Shown piece after piece: positions 46,653 to 56,331 of a stretch of DNA of 64,000 nt. The notes beneath the pieces are model-generated. The model had not been told where the DNA came from, searched no databases, and worked only from the letters and a program-made list of their open reading frames with translations. Location of the stretch: contig CP069300.1 of NCBI GenBank assembly GCA_016839165.1, forward strand, positions 1,054,001 to 1,118,000. Direction: 5' to 3'. The stretch is from Bradyrhizobium sp. PSBB068. Its GTDB lineage: Bacteria; Pseudomonadota; Alphaproteobacteria; Rhizobiales; Xanthobacteraceae. A program made the position numbers and the translations under genes. Every line of letters begins with the position of its first letter. The stretch's first letter is position 1.

Positions 46653-46988
46653 ATGACCGACACCGCTGTGACCGAACCGACCCCCGACCAGGCCGCGCTG
46701 ATCGCGCGGGTGCGGCGCATGATGCTGATCGCTGGCCTGACCTCGGCACTGGCCGTGGCGGTCGTGTTGATCGCCATCGGCTACCGCCTTTATCGCAGCG
46801 AGGGAAGCCCTGTTTCGGTCTCCGATGTCACTGCTGCGCTGCCGAAGGGCGCCCGCATCGTCGCAACTGCCGTCGCCGGCGACCGGCTGCTGCTGACGCT
46901 TGATATAGGCGGTGCAACAGAGATCCGCACATTTGATGCAAAGACGCTGAAACCTGCCGGCAGGCTGAGCTTCGTCAACGAGCCCTGA
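46653..46988 (+). CDS. Small single-helix membrane protein (DUF6476-like)
   Basis: A 111-residue protein with one N-terminal transmembrane helix (MLIAGLTSALAVAVVLIAIG) and a soluble domain (PVSVSDVTAALPKGARIVAT, then IRTFDAKTLKPAGRLSFV). It resembles the small proteins often encoded divergently from rluD in this order (recalled). It starts at GTG 46650 or ATG 46653. Confidence 0.7.
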   Translation: MTDTAVTEPTPDQAALIARVRRMMLIAGLTSALAVAVVLIAIGYRLYRSEGSPVSVSDVTAALPKGARIVATAVAGDRLLLTLDIGGATEIRTFDAKTLKPAGRLSFVNEP

Positions 46989-47125
46989 TGCTCGCAATCG
47001 CGAAGCCGCGTGCTCGATCAACCAAAAGCTGCATAGCATAGTCTGCATAGTTTTTGCGCCAGCGTTCGCGCATCGAGAAGGCGTGCCGCCATCTTTTCGG
47101 CCGAGTTGCACGTTCAGCTTGCGCC

Positions 47126-47773
47126 ATGTCGCAACCCAACCCCAGCGCTTCCATCGAACAGTCCGGTGAATCCGATGCAGTGGGGTCGTGCAACGGTCCG
47201 ACGCGCCGCGCGGTGTTGACCGCGATCGCGGGCTGCGCGTGTCTCGCCGCGATCGAGCCTGCAGCCGCCGACGATGAAGATCAGCCCGGCGCCAGTGAGC
47301 GACCGCAAAAAGCCGATCAGCTGGTGCGCGCCGAAGGCGACAAGGCCGGACAGGTCATCAAGTCGGATGATCTGACCTTGGGCGGGCCGCCGATTCGCGC
47401 CTGGCCGCAGGACCCGAAGACCTCGGTCGTCCGCAAGGGCTCGCGGCTCAACGAGGTCGTACTCGTCAAGCTCGATCCGAGCGAACTGGACGACGCCACG
47501 CGTGCGCGTGCCCCTGACGGCATCGTCTGCTACTCCGTCATCTGCTCGCATGCCGGATGCCCGATCACCGCCTGGGTGAAGGAAAATCAGGGCGACAAGA
47601 ACGTTCTGAAATGTCTCTGTCACAACTCCGAATACGATCCGCGACAGGATGCGCAGGTCGTGTTCGGGCCGGCGCCACGTCGCCTCGCGGCATTGCCGCT
47701 GACGGTGGCCGACGGCGCGATCACGGTCGCAGCGCCATTCGTCGGAAAGGTGGGTGCTCAGCAGGGAGGATGA
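47126..47773 (+). CDS. Rieske [2Fe-2S] protein with a Tat-like signal
   Basis: A 215-residue electron carrier. Twin arginines at 27-28 precede a hydrophobic stretch (TRRAVLTAIAGCACLAAIEP), indicating Tat export. The cluster ligands are Cys140 and His142 in VICSHAGCPI and Cys163 and His166 in LKCLCHNSEYD; Cys145 and Cys165 would form the stabilising disulfide. It resembles QcrA/small-subunit Rieske proteins rather than oxygenase ferredoxins. It is 65 nt upstream of the PQQ dehydrogenase gene, likely an electron partner. The ATG at 47126 fits. Confidence 0.85.
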   Translation: MSQPNPSASIEQSGESDAVGSCNGPTRRAVLTAIAGCACLAAIEPAAADDEDQPGASERPQKADQLVRAEGDKAGQVIKSDDLTLGGPPIRAWPQDPKTSVVRKGSRLNEVVLVKLDPSELDDATRARAPDGIVCYSVICSHAGCPITAWVKENQGDKNVLKCLCHNSEYDPRQDAQVVFGPAPRRLAALPLTVADGAITVAAPFVGKVGAQQGG

Positions 47774-47838
47774 GGCCACATCGAGATATCTGCATGACCT
47801 AAAAAACAAAACAGAGCAGAGCAGGGAGGTAGCATCTC

Positions 47839-49569
47839 ATGACAAGCAAGCAGTGGTTATTGTCGAGTTGTGTCGCATTCACGTGCCTCGTGTCGACCTA
47901 CGCCGTCGCAGGGCCGATCGAAAACTACAGTTCGGTGACGTCTGCGCGTCTCGAAAATCCCGAACCCGGCAACTGGATGCTCTATCGCCGGACCTATGAC
48001 GGACAGGGCTTCAGTCCGCTCAACCAGATCAACACATCCAACGTCAAGGACCTCAAGCCGGTCTGGACCTTCTCGACCGGCGTGATCGAAGGCCATGAGG
48101 CGCCGCCGATCGTCAACAACGGCGTGATGTTCGTTGCGACCCCGATGGGGCAGGTGATCGCGCTCAACGCCAAGACCGGCGAAGAGTACTGGCGCTACAA
48201 GCGGCAGCTCCCCGACGATCTGTTCCAGCTGCATCCGACCAGCCGCGGCGTCGGCCTGTGGGAGGACAAGCTCTATCTCGCGACCACGGACGACCACGTC
48301 GTCGCGCTGGACGCCAAGACCGGCAAGGTGGTCTGGGACACCAAGGTCCAGGACTACAAGAAGGGTCAGTACATGACGCTGATGCCGCTCACCGTCGACG
48401 GCAAGGTGATCGTCGGCGGCTCCGGCGGCGAGTTCGGCGTGCGCGGCTATGTCGCCGCGTTCGACGCCAACAGCGGCAAGGAGCTGTGGCGCACCTTCAC
48501 CATCCCCGGCGAGGGCGAGCCCGGCCACGAGACCTGGAGCGGCGACGACTGGAAGTCGGGCGGCGGATCGGCCTGGATGACCGGCACCTACGACAAGGAC
48601 ACCAAGACGGTCTATTGGGGCGTCGGCAACGCCGCGCCGTGGCCCGGCTCGATGCATCCCGGCGACAACCTCTATACCAGCTCGGTGCTGGCGCTCGATC
48701 CCGACACCGGCAAGATCAAGACCCACTTCCAGTATCACCAGAACGATTCCTGGGACTGGGACGAGGTCGATGCGCCGATGCTGATCGACATGCAGCGCGA
48801 CGGAAAGTCGTTCAAGAGCTTGGTGCATCCCGGCCGCGATGCGATCTTCTGGGTGCTCGAACGCAAGGCGGACAAGATCAACTACGTTGCCGGCTGGCCA
48901 TTCGTGAAGACCAATGTCTGGAAGGGTGTCGAGGCCGAGACCGGCCGTCCGATCCTCGATCCCGACCACAAGCCGGTGCTCGGCAAGCGAGTCGAGTTCT
49001 GCCCGTCGCTGTGGGGCGGCAAGGACTGGCCATCGGCGTCCTATAGCCCGAACACCAAGCTGGTCTACGTTCCCGCCAACGAGAACTTCTGCGGCGGTTT
49101 CACCGGCGAGAAGCAACCGCTGGTTCCCGGCCAGCTCTGGCTCGGCACCAAGCCGGAGGACATCGGGCTGATCCCCGCGCCGAATGCCGATCATTTCGGC
49201 GAGTTGCAGGCGTGGGATCCGGCCACCGGCAAGAAGGTCTGGCAGCACGACTACAAGACGTCGCAGCTGTTCGGTGCGGTGACGGCGACCGCGGGCGATC
49301 TGGTTCTCGCCGGCGGCACCAACGACCGCGCCTTCCGCATCTTCAACGCCAAGACCGGCGAGCTGTTGTGGGAGCAGAAGACCAACTCCGGCATCATGGC
49401 GATGCCGATGTCCTATGAGGTCGACGGCACGCAGTACATCGCAGTCCAGTCGGGCTGGGGCGTCGACGCGCAGCGCATCCAGGACGCGCTGGCCGGCAAG
49501 GTCAAGGGCTTCGAGAACAACGTCCCGCAAGGCGGCGTGATCTGGGTGTTCGCGCTCGACAAGAAGTAG
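47839..49569 (+). CDS. PQQ-dependent alcohol dehydrogenase, lanthanide-type metal site
   Basis: A 576-residue periplasmic quinoprotein of the methanol/ethanol dehydrogenase family. The signal peptide ends near residue 24 (LVSTYAVAG). The eight-bladed propeller shows tryptophan-docking repeats (ALDAKTGKVVWD and others). Metal ligands: Glu198 (GGEFGVRGY), Asn264 (WGVGNAAPW), the catalytic Asp306 and, two residues on, Asp308 (SWDWDEVD), the extra acid diagnostic of lanthanide-dependent enzymes. The vicinal Cys-Cys pair near residue 131 is missing (LFQLHPTSRGVG). There is no cytochrome c domain. RBS GGGAGG precedes ATG 47839. Confidence 0.9.
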   Translation: MTSKQWLLSSCVAFTCLVSTYAVAGPIENYSSVTSARLENPEPGNWMLYRRTYDGQGFSPLNQINTSNVKDLKPVWTFSTGVIEGHEAPPIVNNGVMFVATPMGQVIALNAKTGEEYWRYKRQLPDDLFQLHPTSRGVGLWEDKLYLATTDDHVVALDAKTGKVVWDTKVQDYKKGQYMTLMPLTVDGKVIVGGSGGEFGVRGYVAAFDANSGKELWRTFTIPGEGEPGHETWSGDDWKSGGGSAWMTGTYDKDTKTVYWGVGNAAPWPGSMHPGDNLYTSSVLALDPDTGKIKTHFQYHQNDSWDWDEVDAPMLIDMQRDGKSFKSLVHPGRDAIFWVLERKADKINYVAGWPFVKTNVWKGVEAETGRPILDPDHKPVLGKRVEFCPSLWGGKDWPSASYSPNTKLVYVPANENFCGGFTGEKQPLVPGQLWLGTKPEDIGLIPAPNADHFGELQAWDPATGKKVWQHDYKTSQLFGAVTATAGDLVLAGGTNDRAFRIFNAKTGELLWEQKTNSGIMAMPMSYEVDGTQYIAVQSGWGVDAQRIQDALAGKVKGFENNVPQGGVIWVFALDKK

Positions 49570-49650
49570 CGCGGGGTCCACGGATAGGGGGCGATGCGAT
49601 CGGGAAGCGGCGGTTGGGGAGACCGGCCGCTTCCCGGTCCGCCCGTTCGG

Positions 49651-49920
49651 CTATTTTCCCTTCTCGTCGACCTTCCGCTTCTCGTCGTCGTTCATCTTCT
49701 TGATCGTCGGATCACGACTGGCCTCACCGGTGGTTTGGTCGGTGGTCGATGGTGGGCCGTTGCTCGGAACCGAGGTCTGGTCGGGCAGCACCCTGGCCGG
49801 ACGCGTTGCCGTTGTGCTCGGCGGCGAAGCTGTTTGTGCGAAAGCCTGCGCTGCAAAAAGAAAGACGCCCGCGAACAAGGCTGCCGCGAGCGTCCCGATT
49901 GTTTGAGGTGGGGTTCTCAT
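49651..49920 (-). CDS. Small exported hypothetical protein
   Basis: An 89-residue protein with a signal peptide ([20 protein letters not shown]), then a Thr/Pro/Ser-rich linker and a charged end ([16 protein letters not shown]). No family is recognised. It lies between the convergent PQQ dehydrogenase and the IorB-like gene. It could be a small periplasmic accessory. Confidence 0.65.
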   Translation of the reverse strand: MRTPPQTIGTLAAALFAGVFLFAAQAFAQTASPPSTTATRPARVLPDQTSVPSNGPPSTTDQTTGEASRDPTIKKMNDDEKRKVDEKGK

Positions 49921-49974
49921 CGATCTGCTCCAGTGGACCGATGAGAACGACCCGTCTCGCCTAACGTTCCTACC

Positions 49975-52290
49975 TCACGTCTCCAGCTGCTTGCCGATCG
50001 GCAGGGCGCGGATGCGCTTGCCGGTGGCGGCGAAGATCGCGTTGATCAGCGCAGGCGCAAACGGCGGAACGCCGGGTTCGCCGACGCCGCTCGGCGGCGT
50101 GTCGGCGCCGGGCGGCACGATGAAGACGTTGGTGATCGCAGGCGACTCGTCGATCCGGATCACCGGGAAGTCGTCGAAATTGCTCTGCTGTACCTTGCCG
50201 TCCTTGAAGCTGATCTCGCCGTATTTGGCGAGGCTCAACCCCATGATCGCAGCGCCTTCGATCTGCGAGTGGATCCGCTCCGGATTGACGTAAGTGCCGC
50301 AATCGATCGCGGTATCGACCCTGGGCACCGTGAACTTGCCCTTGTCGTCGACCGCCACCTCGACGATGGTCGCGATGTAGCTGACGAACGAGCGATGCAC
50401 CGCGATGCCGAGGCCGTGGCCTTTCGGCACGGTCCGGCCCCACTCGCCCTTTTCGGCGACCAGTTCGACCACCTTGCGCAGCCGCGCGGTGTCGATCGGA
50501 TAGCTCTCATAGGGCTCGCCGTAGTTCCAGGGATCCTTCACCGAGGACAGGTTGACGATCCGCGGCGATCCGATCAGTTCCAGCAGCATCTCCTTCTGGT
50601 CGCGGCCCGTCGCATGTGCGATTTCCCCGACCATGGATTGCACCGCGAAGGCGCGCGGGATGTTGGACACCGAGCGGAACCAGCCGATCCGCGTGAACGC
50701 GGCCGCTTCCGGATTCTCGCATTGCAGGTTGGCGATCTCGAACGGGTTGTCGATCAGGCCCATGCCGAGCTCGAACGGCGCTTCGTGATTGGCGCCGGCG
50801 GCAAAGGTCGAGGCGATGGTCGGCGCCACGCTGCGGTGCCGCCACGCGATCACCTTGCCGCTCTTGTCGAGACCGGCCTCGATCCGTTCCACCGACACCG
50901 TGTGCAGGAAGTCGTGATGGACGTCGTCCTCACGGGTCCACTGCACCTTGACCGGCGCACCGAGTTCCTTCGAGAGCAACGCCGCCTCCAGCGCGAAGTC
51001 GCATTTCGACTTGCGGCCGAAGCCGCCGCCGAGCAGCGTCACGTTGACGGTGACATTGTCCTCGGGGATGCCGAGCGTCTTGGCGACATCCTCGCGGGTG
51101 CCGCCGGGGCTCTGCACCGGCGCCCAGATCTCGGCCTTGTCGCCCGTCACATTGGCAACCGCGACCGGCGGCTCCATGCTGACATGGGCGAGATGCGGCA
51201 AGTAATACTCGCCGGTGATGACCTTGTCGGCGTTCTTCAGCGCGGCATCGACATCGCCTTCCTTGCGCACCACGAGGCCGGGCTTTCGCGCGGCCTCTTC
51301 GAGGGATGCACGATAGGCGACGGAGTCGTACTTGGCATTGGCGCCGTCATCCCAGACGATCTTGAGCTGGTCGCGGCCCTTGATCGCGGCGCCGGTGTTG
51401 CGCGCGATCACGGCGACGCCGCCGAGCGGCTGGAACTTGGACGGCCAGGGCCAGCCCTTGACCTCCATCACCTTCTCGACGCCCGGCACCTTCATTGCCG
51501 CGCTGTCGTCGAACGACTTCACCTTGCCGCCGGTGACCGGCGGGCGGGCGATGACGGCGTATTTCAGGCCGGGCAGCCGGGTATCGGCGCCGTAATGCGC
51601 CTTGCCGGTGGTGATGTCGTGCAGATCGACGATCGAGACCTGGCCCTTGCCGAGATAGCGGAAGTCTTTCGCCTCCTTCAGCTTCAGGCCCTTGATATCC
51701 GGCACCGGTTCCTTGGCGGCGTCGGCGGCGAGATCGCCGAAGCCCGCCTTGCGGCCGCTCGCGCTGTGCACCACTTCGTGGTTCTGCGCCTTCACTTCAG
51801 TGACCGGCACGCCCCACTTCTTGGCGGCGGCAGCTTCCAGCATTGCGCGCGCGGCGGCGCCGATCTGGCGCATCGGGATCAGATAGTGCCGCGTAGAGCG
51901 CGAGCCGTCGGTGTCCTGGTTGCCGAACTTGACCTCGTCGCCATGCGCCTGCTGGACATGGACGCGCGACCAGTCGGCCTCCATCTCCTCGGCTACGATC
52001 AGGGGCAGGCTGGTGCGGACGCCGGTGCCCATCTCGGAGCGGTGCGCCAGGATGGTGACGGTGCCGTCGGGGGCGATCGCGACGAACACGCGCGGATCGA
52101 CCACGACGCCGTGCGGCATCTTGCCGGCTCCGGTCTCATAGGCGAACGCCTGGCGCGTCATCACCGGTGCGGCGAGCACGAAAGAGCCTGCAACGCCGAG
52201 CCCCTTGAGGATGCTGCGGCGCGACAGGTTCTCGACCTTCGCATGCTTCTCGAAGCCGCGAAGTCTGTTCGGATTGGTGCGGATGTTCAT
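49975..52290 (-). CDS. Molybdopterin-binding subunit of an IorB-type aldehyde/isoquinoline oxidoreductase
   Basis: A 771-residue xanthine-oxidase-family subunit. A Tat signal is clear ([20 protein letters not shown]), so the enzyme is periplasmic. Molybdopterin motifs include [38 protein letters not shown] near 95, and [19 protein letters not shown] at the end with the active-site Glu. Its start lies 1 nt after the stop of the small subunit gene, so the two are co-translated. It has the split order typical of isoquinoline 1-oxidoreductase and membrane aldehyde dehydrogenases. Confidence 0.9.
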   Translation of the reverse strand: MNIRTNPNRLRGFEKHAKVENLSRRSILKGLGVAGSFVLAAPVMTRQAFAYETGAGKMPHGVVVDPRVFVAIAPDGTVTILAHRSEMGTGVRTSLPLIVAEEMEADWSRVHVQQAHGDEVKFGNQDTDGSRSTRHYLIPMRQIGAAARAMLEAAAAKKWGVPVTEVKAQNHEVVHSASGRKAGFGDLAADAAKEPVPDIKGLKLKEAKDFRYLGKGQVSIVDLHDITTGKAHYGADTRLPGLKYAVIARPPVTGGKVKSFDDSAAMKVPGVEKVMEVKGWPWPSKFQPLGGVAVIARNTGAAIKGRDQLKIVWDDGANAKYDSVAYRASLEEAARKPGLVVRKEGDVDAALKNADKVITGEYYLPHLAHVSMEPPVAVANVTGDKAEIWAPVQSPGGTREDVAKTLGIPEDNVTVNVTLLGGGFGRKSKCDFALEAALLSKELGAPVKVQWTREDDVHHDFLHTVSVERIEAGLDKSGKVIAWRHRSVAPTIASTFAAGANHEAPFELGMGLIDNPFEIANLQCENPEAAAFTRIGWFRSVSNIPRAFAVQSMVGEIAHATGRDQKEMLLELIGSPRIVNLSSVKDPWNYGEPYESYPIDTARLRKVVELVAEKGEWGRTVPKGHGLGIAVHRSFVSYIATIVEVAVDDKGKFTVPRVDTAIDCGTYVNPERIHSQIEGAAIMGLSLAKYGEISFKDGKVQQSNFDDFPVIRIDESPAITNVFIVPPGADTPPSGVGEPGVPPFAPALINAIFAATGKRIRALPIGKQLET

Positions 52291-52291
52291 G

Positions 52292-52744
52292 TCACACCCC
52301 CGTCGACGCGAGATGCACGGCATTCTCGATCCGCTGGTAGCAGCCGCAGCGGCAGATATTGCCCGACATGGCTTCGCGGATCTGGTCGTGATTCGGCTTC
52401 GGGTTCTGGGTCAGCAGCGCCGCGGCCTGCATGATCTGGCCGGCCTGGCAATAGCCGCACTGCGGAACATTGACCTGGCGCCAGGCCTTCTGCACCGGAT
52501 GGTCGCCGGTCGGGTGCAGCCCCTCGATGGTGGTGACCTCGCGGCCGACGACGTCGGAGACCGAGGTGATGCAGGCGCGCACCGCCTCCTTGTCGACGAT
52601 CACGGTGCAGGCGCCGCACAGCGCCTGGCCGCAGCCGAACTTGGTGCCGGTGAGGCCGGCTTCGTCACGCAGATACCAGAGCAGCGAAAGATCGGGGTCG
52701 CCGTCCCAATTCTGGTCCTGGCCGTTGATTTTTAGTTTGATCAT
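52292..52744 (-). CDS. 2Fe-2S subunit (IorA-type) of the same molybdenum enzyme
   Basis: A 150-residue iron-sulfur subunit. Cys38, Cys43, Cys46 and Cys58 hold the plant-type cluster (KFGCGQALCGACTVIVD), and Cys96, Cys99, Cys131 and Cys133 the second (PQCGYCQAGQIM, NICRCGCYQRI). The QAGQ motif with Gln after the third Cys is usual for this subunit. It has no signal peptide; it would travel with the large subunit through Tat. Confidence 0.92.
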   Translation of the reverse strand: MIKLKINGQDQNWDGDPDLSLLWYLRDEAGLTGTKFGCGQALCGACTVIVDKEAVRACITSVSDVVGREVTTIEGLHPTGDHPVQKAWRQVNVPQCGYCQAGQIMQAAALLTQNPKPNHDQIREAMSGNICRCGCYQRIENAVHLASTGV

Positions 52745-53269
52745 GGTCTGTCCTCGCTCTGCCTAAGCTATTGACCGGTTGCGGCGCGAGATGCGGAACG
52801 TCTTCCCTCACCTGCGGCCGCGCTGATGTTTGTTTTGCCAAGATGTTTGTGAAGATGTTGGTGAGCCAAATTTGCCGTGCGCCAAGGTTCTGCGCTTTGT
52901 TCCAAGCACTCCTCTCGCTTCTCGAGCGCCTTGCCCGGCGCAGCATGGTGAAGGACTTGCGATGTTAGCAGAGCAAGGCGGCGAGTGACTTCACAGGCAG
53001 GTGTTTTGCATTTCCATTTGGCGAAAGCAGGGCCGTGCACGATCAAGACATGACAGCCGGAGGTGGCCACGATGCAATCGGCGGCTGCATCGCTATATCC
53101 CGTGCGGATGCGACGCTGGGGTCTCGGCGGGGCGCAGGGAGCCCTCCCGGGCCGCTTCCGTGCCGAAACCATGGGCACGGCATGGTAAGCATGGATGACA
53201 AAATCCACGCCGCAATGCACAAGCCATCTTGCGGCGGGGGGATTTCAAGGCTATTGCCTGTCCCTCAAC
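52745..53269. other. Intergenic region without a supported gene
   Basis: About 525 bp between the iron-sulfur subunit gene and tRNA-Glu. It should hold the promoter of the iorAB-like operon. Two reading frames here (53035-53313 and 52771-52968) have poor composition, and the first runs into the tRNA. No other signal is seen. Confidence 0.5.
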
Positions 53270-53344
53270 GCTCCCTTCGTCTAGCGGTTAGGACGCGGCC
53301 CTCTCAAGGCTGAAACAGGGGTTCGATTCCCCTAGGGAGCGCCA
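53270..53344 (+). tRNA. tRNA-Glu (CTC)
   Basis: 75 nt including an encoded CCA. The 7-bp acceptor stem GCTCCCT/AGGGAGC, the anticodon stem CGGCC/GGCTG around the loop CTCTCAA (anticodon CTC), and the T arm AGGGG-TTCGATT-CCCCT form a normal cloverleaf; the discriminator is G. Confidence 0.96.
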
Positions 53345-53415
53345 GTGATCCGATCCCGTGCAGCAAAACCGCAGATTTCTCGACGACGTGACGCCGCCTC
53401 GGGGCTTTGCAGCGT

Positions 53416-54348
53416 TTATTTCAGCATTGCCGAGACGTTGTCCTTTGTCACGACGTCGAGACCGGTGTGGATGATCTCCGGCACCTTCTGGCCTTTCTTG
53501 ATTGCAAGCAGCGTATCCATCGATTTGACGCCCATCTCGAACGGACGCTGGCCGATCAGTGCATTGGCGTAACCCTCGCTGAGGAGCTCAAGCTGCATCT
53601 TGAGGGTGTCGGCCGCGACGAGCGTGAACTTGCCGGCGTCGATGTCCTTCTTGCTCTTGCTGGCGAACGCCTTGAAGCCCTCCGGCGCGAACATCGGCCA
53701 GCCGCCGACCGGGATGATCGCTGCAAGATCGGGGGTTGCGGTGCGCAGATCGGTCATCTGCTGGACGCCTAGCGCCGGATCGTCGTTGCAGAAGGTCGGC
53801 GATCCCCCGACCTCGATCCATTTCGAGCCCTTGAGCGCCTCCCGGACGCCGTCGACGCGCTCGGCGAGGTTCTCCGCGCCGGGCCCGCCGGAGATCATCG
53901 CGTATTTGCCGCCATCGGGCCGGAGCTTCAGCAATTGCTTGCCGAGCGCTGTGCCGAACTCCTTGTTGTCGGTGCCGATATAGGCGATCCGCTTCGAGCC
54001 CGGCGCATCCGAGTCAAAGGTGATGACGGCAATGCCGGCGGCGGTTGCCGCCTCGATCGACTTGGTCATCGCGGCGACATCGGCGACCGAGATGGCGAGG
54101 CCGTCGACCTTCTGGGTGATGAAATCCTGGATGATTTGCGCCTGCGTCGCCGGCTCGTGCTCGACCGGACCCTTGTAGATGCATTCGATGTTGCCGAGCT
54201 CCTTGGCGCGCTTCTCGCAGCCGTCGCGCGCGAAGTCGAAGAACGGATTGTTCATCGCCTTGGGCACGATCACGAATTTGTAGTTCTGGGCAAAGCCGGG
54301 CGTGGCCGTCATGGCGAGCACCGCGGCGGCTAGAAGTGCTTTCCTCAT
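53416..54348 (-). CDS. Sugar ABC transporter, periplasmic binding protein (system 2)
   Basis: A 310-residue ribose/fructose-type binding protein (Peripla_BP_4). The signal peptide ends at about residue 20 (ALLAAAVLAMTATPGFAQ). Visible fold marks are KFVIVPKAMNNPFFDFARDG, QDFITQKVDGLAISVADVAAM, VITFDSDAPGSKRIAYIGTD and ERVDGVREALKGSK. It is the last gene of the porin-ATPase-permease-binding-protein row. The ATG at 54348 has GGAGGGAAACA in front. The ligand is probably a monosaccharide or polyol. Confidence 0.9.
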   Translation of the reverse strand: MRKALLAAAVLAMTATPGFAQNYKFVIVPKAMNNPFFDFARDGCEKRAKELGNIECIYKGPVEHEPATQAQIIQDFITQKVDGLAISVADVAAMTKSIEAATAAGIAVITFDSDAPGSKRIAYIGTDNKEFGTALGKQLLKLRPDGGKYAMISGGPGAENLAERVDGVREALKGSKWIEVGGSPTFCNDDPALGVQQMTDLRTATPDLAAIIPVGGWPMFAPEGFKAFASKSKKDIDAGKFTLVAADTLKMQLELLSEGYANALIGQRPFEMGVKSMDTLLAIKKGQKVPEIIHTGLDVVTKDNVSAMLK

Positions 54349-54444
54349 TGTTTCCCTCCACATTGTTCTTTTGTGCCTATCCTTGCAATCAGCGGCTCCG
54401 GGAGGTGGATAGGCGGGCATTCACGATCCTCCGGGACGAACTTG

Positions 54445-55527
54445 TCAGGCCATGCGCGAGCGAAGGCGATCGACCAGCACGGCTGCGATGATGATCACGC
54501 CCACCAGTGTCTGCTGCCAATAAGAGTTGACCTGCGCGAGCACGAGGCCGTTGCGGATTACCTCGAGCAGCACGCAGCCGACGATGGCTCCGAGTGGGCC
54601 GCCGGCGCCGCCGGCGAGATTGGCGCCGCCGATCACGGCGGCCGCGATGACGTTGAGCTCGTAGGACGTCGCCATGTTGGCCGGCGCGGATCCCAGCCAG
54701 CCGCAGATGATGATGCCCTGCAGGCCGGCCGCGAGCGCGCAGATGACATAGACCTCGATCTTGACGCGCACGACCGGGATTCCGGTCAGGGCCGCCGCCT
54801 TCTCATTGCCGCCGAGCGCAAAGACGTGGCGGCCAAAACCGGTATGGTGCAGCACCACCGCCATCGCCGCCGCGAGCACCACGAGATAGATGAACGGCGC
54901 GGGCAGGCCGAACACGACGCCTGAGGTCAGCGTGTAGAAATAACCGGCTTCCGGGCCGCTCGGAAAGCTGCCGCGGCCGTTGGAGACGACGTAGCCGAGG
55001 CCGCGCACGATCGAGAGCATGCCGAGCGTGGTGACGAAGGGCGACAGCCCGAGTACGGCGATGCAGAAGCCATTGACGAGGCCGACCAGCAGCGCGACGC
55101 CGAGCCCTGCCAGGACAGAGATGAGCAGGATCAGTCCGGGCACGTTGGCGATCACGGTCTTGCCGTCGTCAGCCAGATGCACGAACCACTCCGCGCCAGG
55201 CATGCCCGGCGTCGAGATGGACGTCATGACCATCGAGGTGATCATCGCGGAGAAGCACATCACCGAGCCCACCGAGAGATCGATGCCGCCCGTGATGATG
55301 ACGAAGGTCACGCCGAGCGTGGCGATGGCGATGAATGAGAAGTTCTTCGCCACATTCTGAAGATTGCTTTGGGTGAGGAAATAGGGGCTGGCGAAGTTCA
55401 TCACCACGAACAGGGTCACCAGCGCCAGCAGGACGTAGCCGGTCTGCGAGGCGAAGAAGCCGCTTCGCCACCATTTGGCCTTGCCGACATTGGTGAAGGT
55501 GAGGGGAGAGTCCAGGGGCGTGGCCAT
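54445..55527 (-). CDS. Sugar ABC transporter permease (system 2)
   Basis: A 360-residue inner-membrane protein of the RbsC/FrcC family with about ten transmembrane helices. Typical marks are FVIITGGIDLSVGSVMCFSAM, LSPFVTTLGMLSIVRGLGYV and VFALGGNEKAAALTGIPV, the EAA-like cytoplasmic loop. An insertion near residues 90-130 (MPGAEWFVHLADDGKTVIAN) is a feature of this subgroup. The start overlaps the ATPase stop as TGATG, with GGAGG upstream. Confidence 0.92.
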   Translation of the reverse strand: MATPLDSPLTFTNVGKAKWWRSGFFASQTGYVLLALVTLFVVMNFASPYFLTQSNLQNVAKNFSFIAIATLGVTFVIITGGIDLSVGSVMCFSAMITSMVMTSISTPGMPGAEWFVHLADDGKTVIANVPGLILLISVLAGLGVALLVGLVNGFCIAVLGLSPFVTTLGMLSIVRGLGYVVSNGRGSFPSGPEAGYFYTLTSGVVFGLPAPFIYLVVLAAAMAVVLHHTGFGRHVFALGGNEKAAALTGIPVVRVKIEVYVICALAAGLQGIIICGWLGSAPANMATSYELNVIAAAVIGGANLAGGAGGPLGAIVGCVLLEVIRNGLVLAQVNSYWQQTLVGVIIIAAVLVDRLRSRMA

Positions 55528-56291
55528 CACGCAGCCTCCTTCGCTCCCGTGATCAGGGAGGTGACTTCTTCGGGGCTGGTGTCGCCGATCGCCTTGTCGG
55601 CCCGCTTCTCGCCGCGGCGCATGACGACGACGCGGTCGCAGACCGCGAACACGTCGGGCATGCGGTGCGAGATCAGCATGACCGCGACGCCCTGTTCCTT
55701 CAGGCGATGGATCAGACCAAGGACCTGCTCGACCTGGCGGACAGAGATCGCAGCCGTCGGCTCGTCCATCATCACCAGCCTGGCATTCGAGAGCCGCGTC
55801 CGCGCGATCGCGACCGCCTGACGCTGGCCACCCGACATCTGCTTGACGAGATCGTCCGGACGGGTCTCCGAGCGCAGTTCGCCGAACAGCTCCAGCGCGC
55901 GGGCGGCCATCGCCTTGTGGTCGAGCAAGGCGAACGGACCAAACTTGCGCTTGAGCTCGCGGCCGAGGAAGACATTGGCCGCGGCCGTGAGGTTGTCGGC
56001 GAGTGCAAGGTCCTGGTAGACCACTTCGATGCCGACCGCACGGGCATCGATCGGACGGGCGAAGTGAACCAGCCTGCCGTCAAAGCGGATCTCGCCGTGA
56101 CTTGGCGGGAAATTGCCGGCGATGATCTTGACCAGTGTCGACTTGCCGGCGCCGTTGTCGCCCATCAGGCCGACAACCTCGCCGGGGGAGACGCGCAGGT
56201 CGACGCCATGCAACGCGCGAATGGCGCCGAACTCCTTGCCGATGCCCTTCAACTCCAGGACTGCCAGCCCGGCGTCGTGAGGGGTTACCAT
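55527..56291 (-). CDS. Sugar ABC transporter ATP-binding protein, single domain (system 2)
   Basis: A 254-residue ATPase: Walker A GDNGAGKSTLVK near 43-54, Q-loop VYQDLALADN, signature MSGGQRQAVAI, Walker B RLVMMDEPTAAISV, H-loop LISHRM. The single nucleotide-binding domain is of FrcA type, unlike the duplicated RbsA/AraG type of system 1. It should work as a homodimer with the permease. ATG 56291 has no strong ribosome site. Confidence 0.92.
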   Translation of the reverse strand: MVTPHDAGLAVLELKGIGKEFGAIRALHGVDLRVSPGEVVGLMGDNGAGKSTLVKIIAGNFPPSHGEIRFDGRLVHFARPIDARAVGIEVVYQDLALADNLTAAANVFLGRELKRKFGPFALLDHKAMAARALELFGELRSETRPDDLVKQMSGGQRQAVAIARTRLSNARLVMMDEPTAAISVRQVEQVLGLIHRLKEQGVAVMLISHRMPDVFAVCDRVVVMRRGEKRADKAIGDTSPEEVTSLITGAKEAA

Positions 56292-56331
56292 GGCTGGTCT
56301 CGCTCAGGCATGCTGGCAAACCACCTCCGGC

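Noticed and set aside
47839..49569. Calling the PQQ enzyme XoxF methanol dehydrogenase
   Set aside because: The Cys-Cys pair is missing and no xoxG/xoxJ genes are adjacent; only the family-level call is supported.
53035..53313. 92-residue frame upstream of tRNA-Glu
   Set aside because: It runs into the tRNA gene, and its composition is unlike the neighbouring genes.
53270..53344. tRNA-Glu as an integration site for an island
   Set aside because: No integrase and no second copy of the tRNA 3' end noticed in the window.
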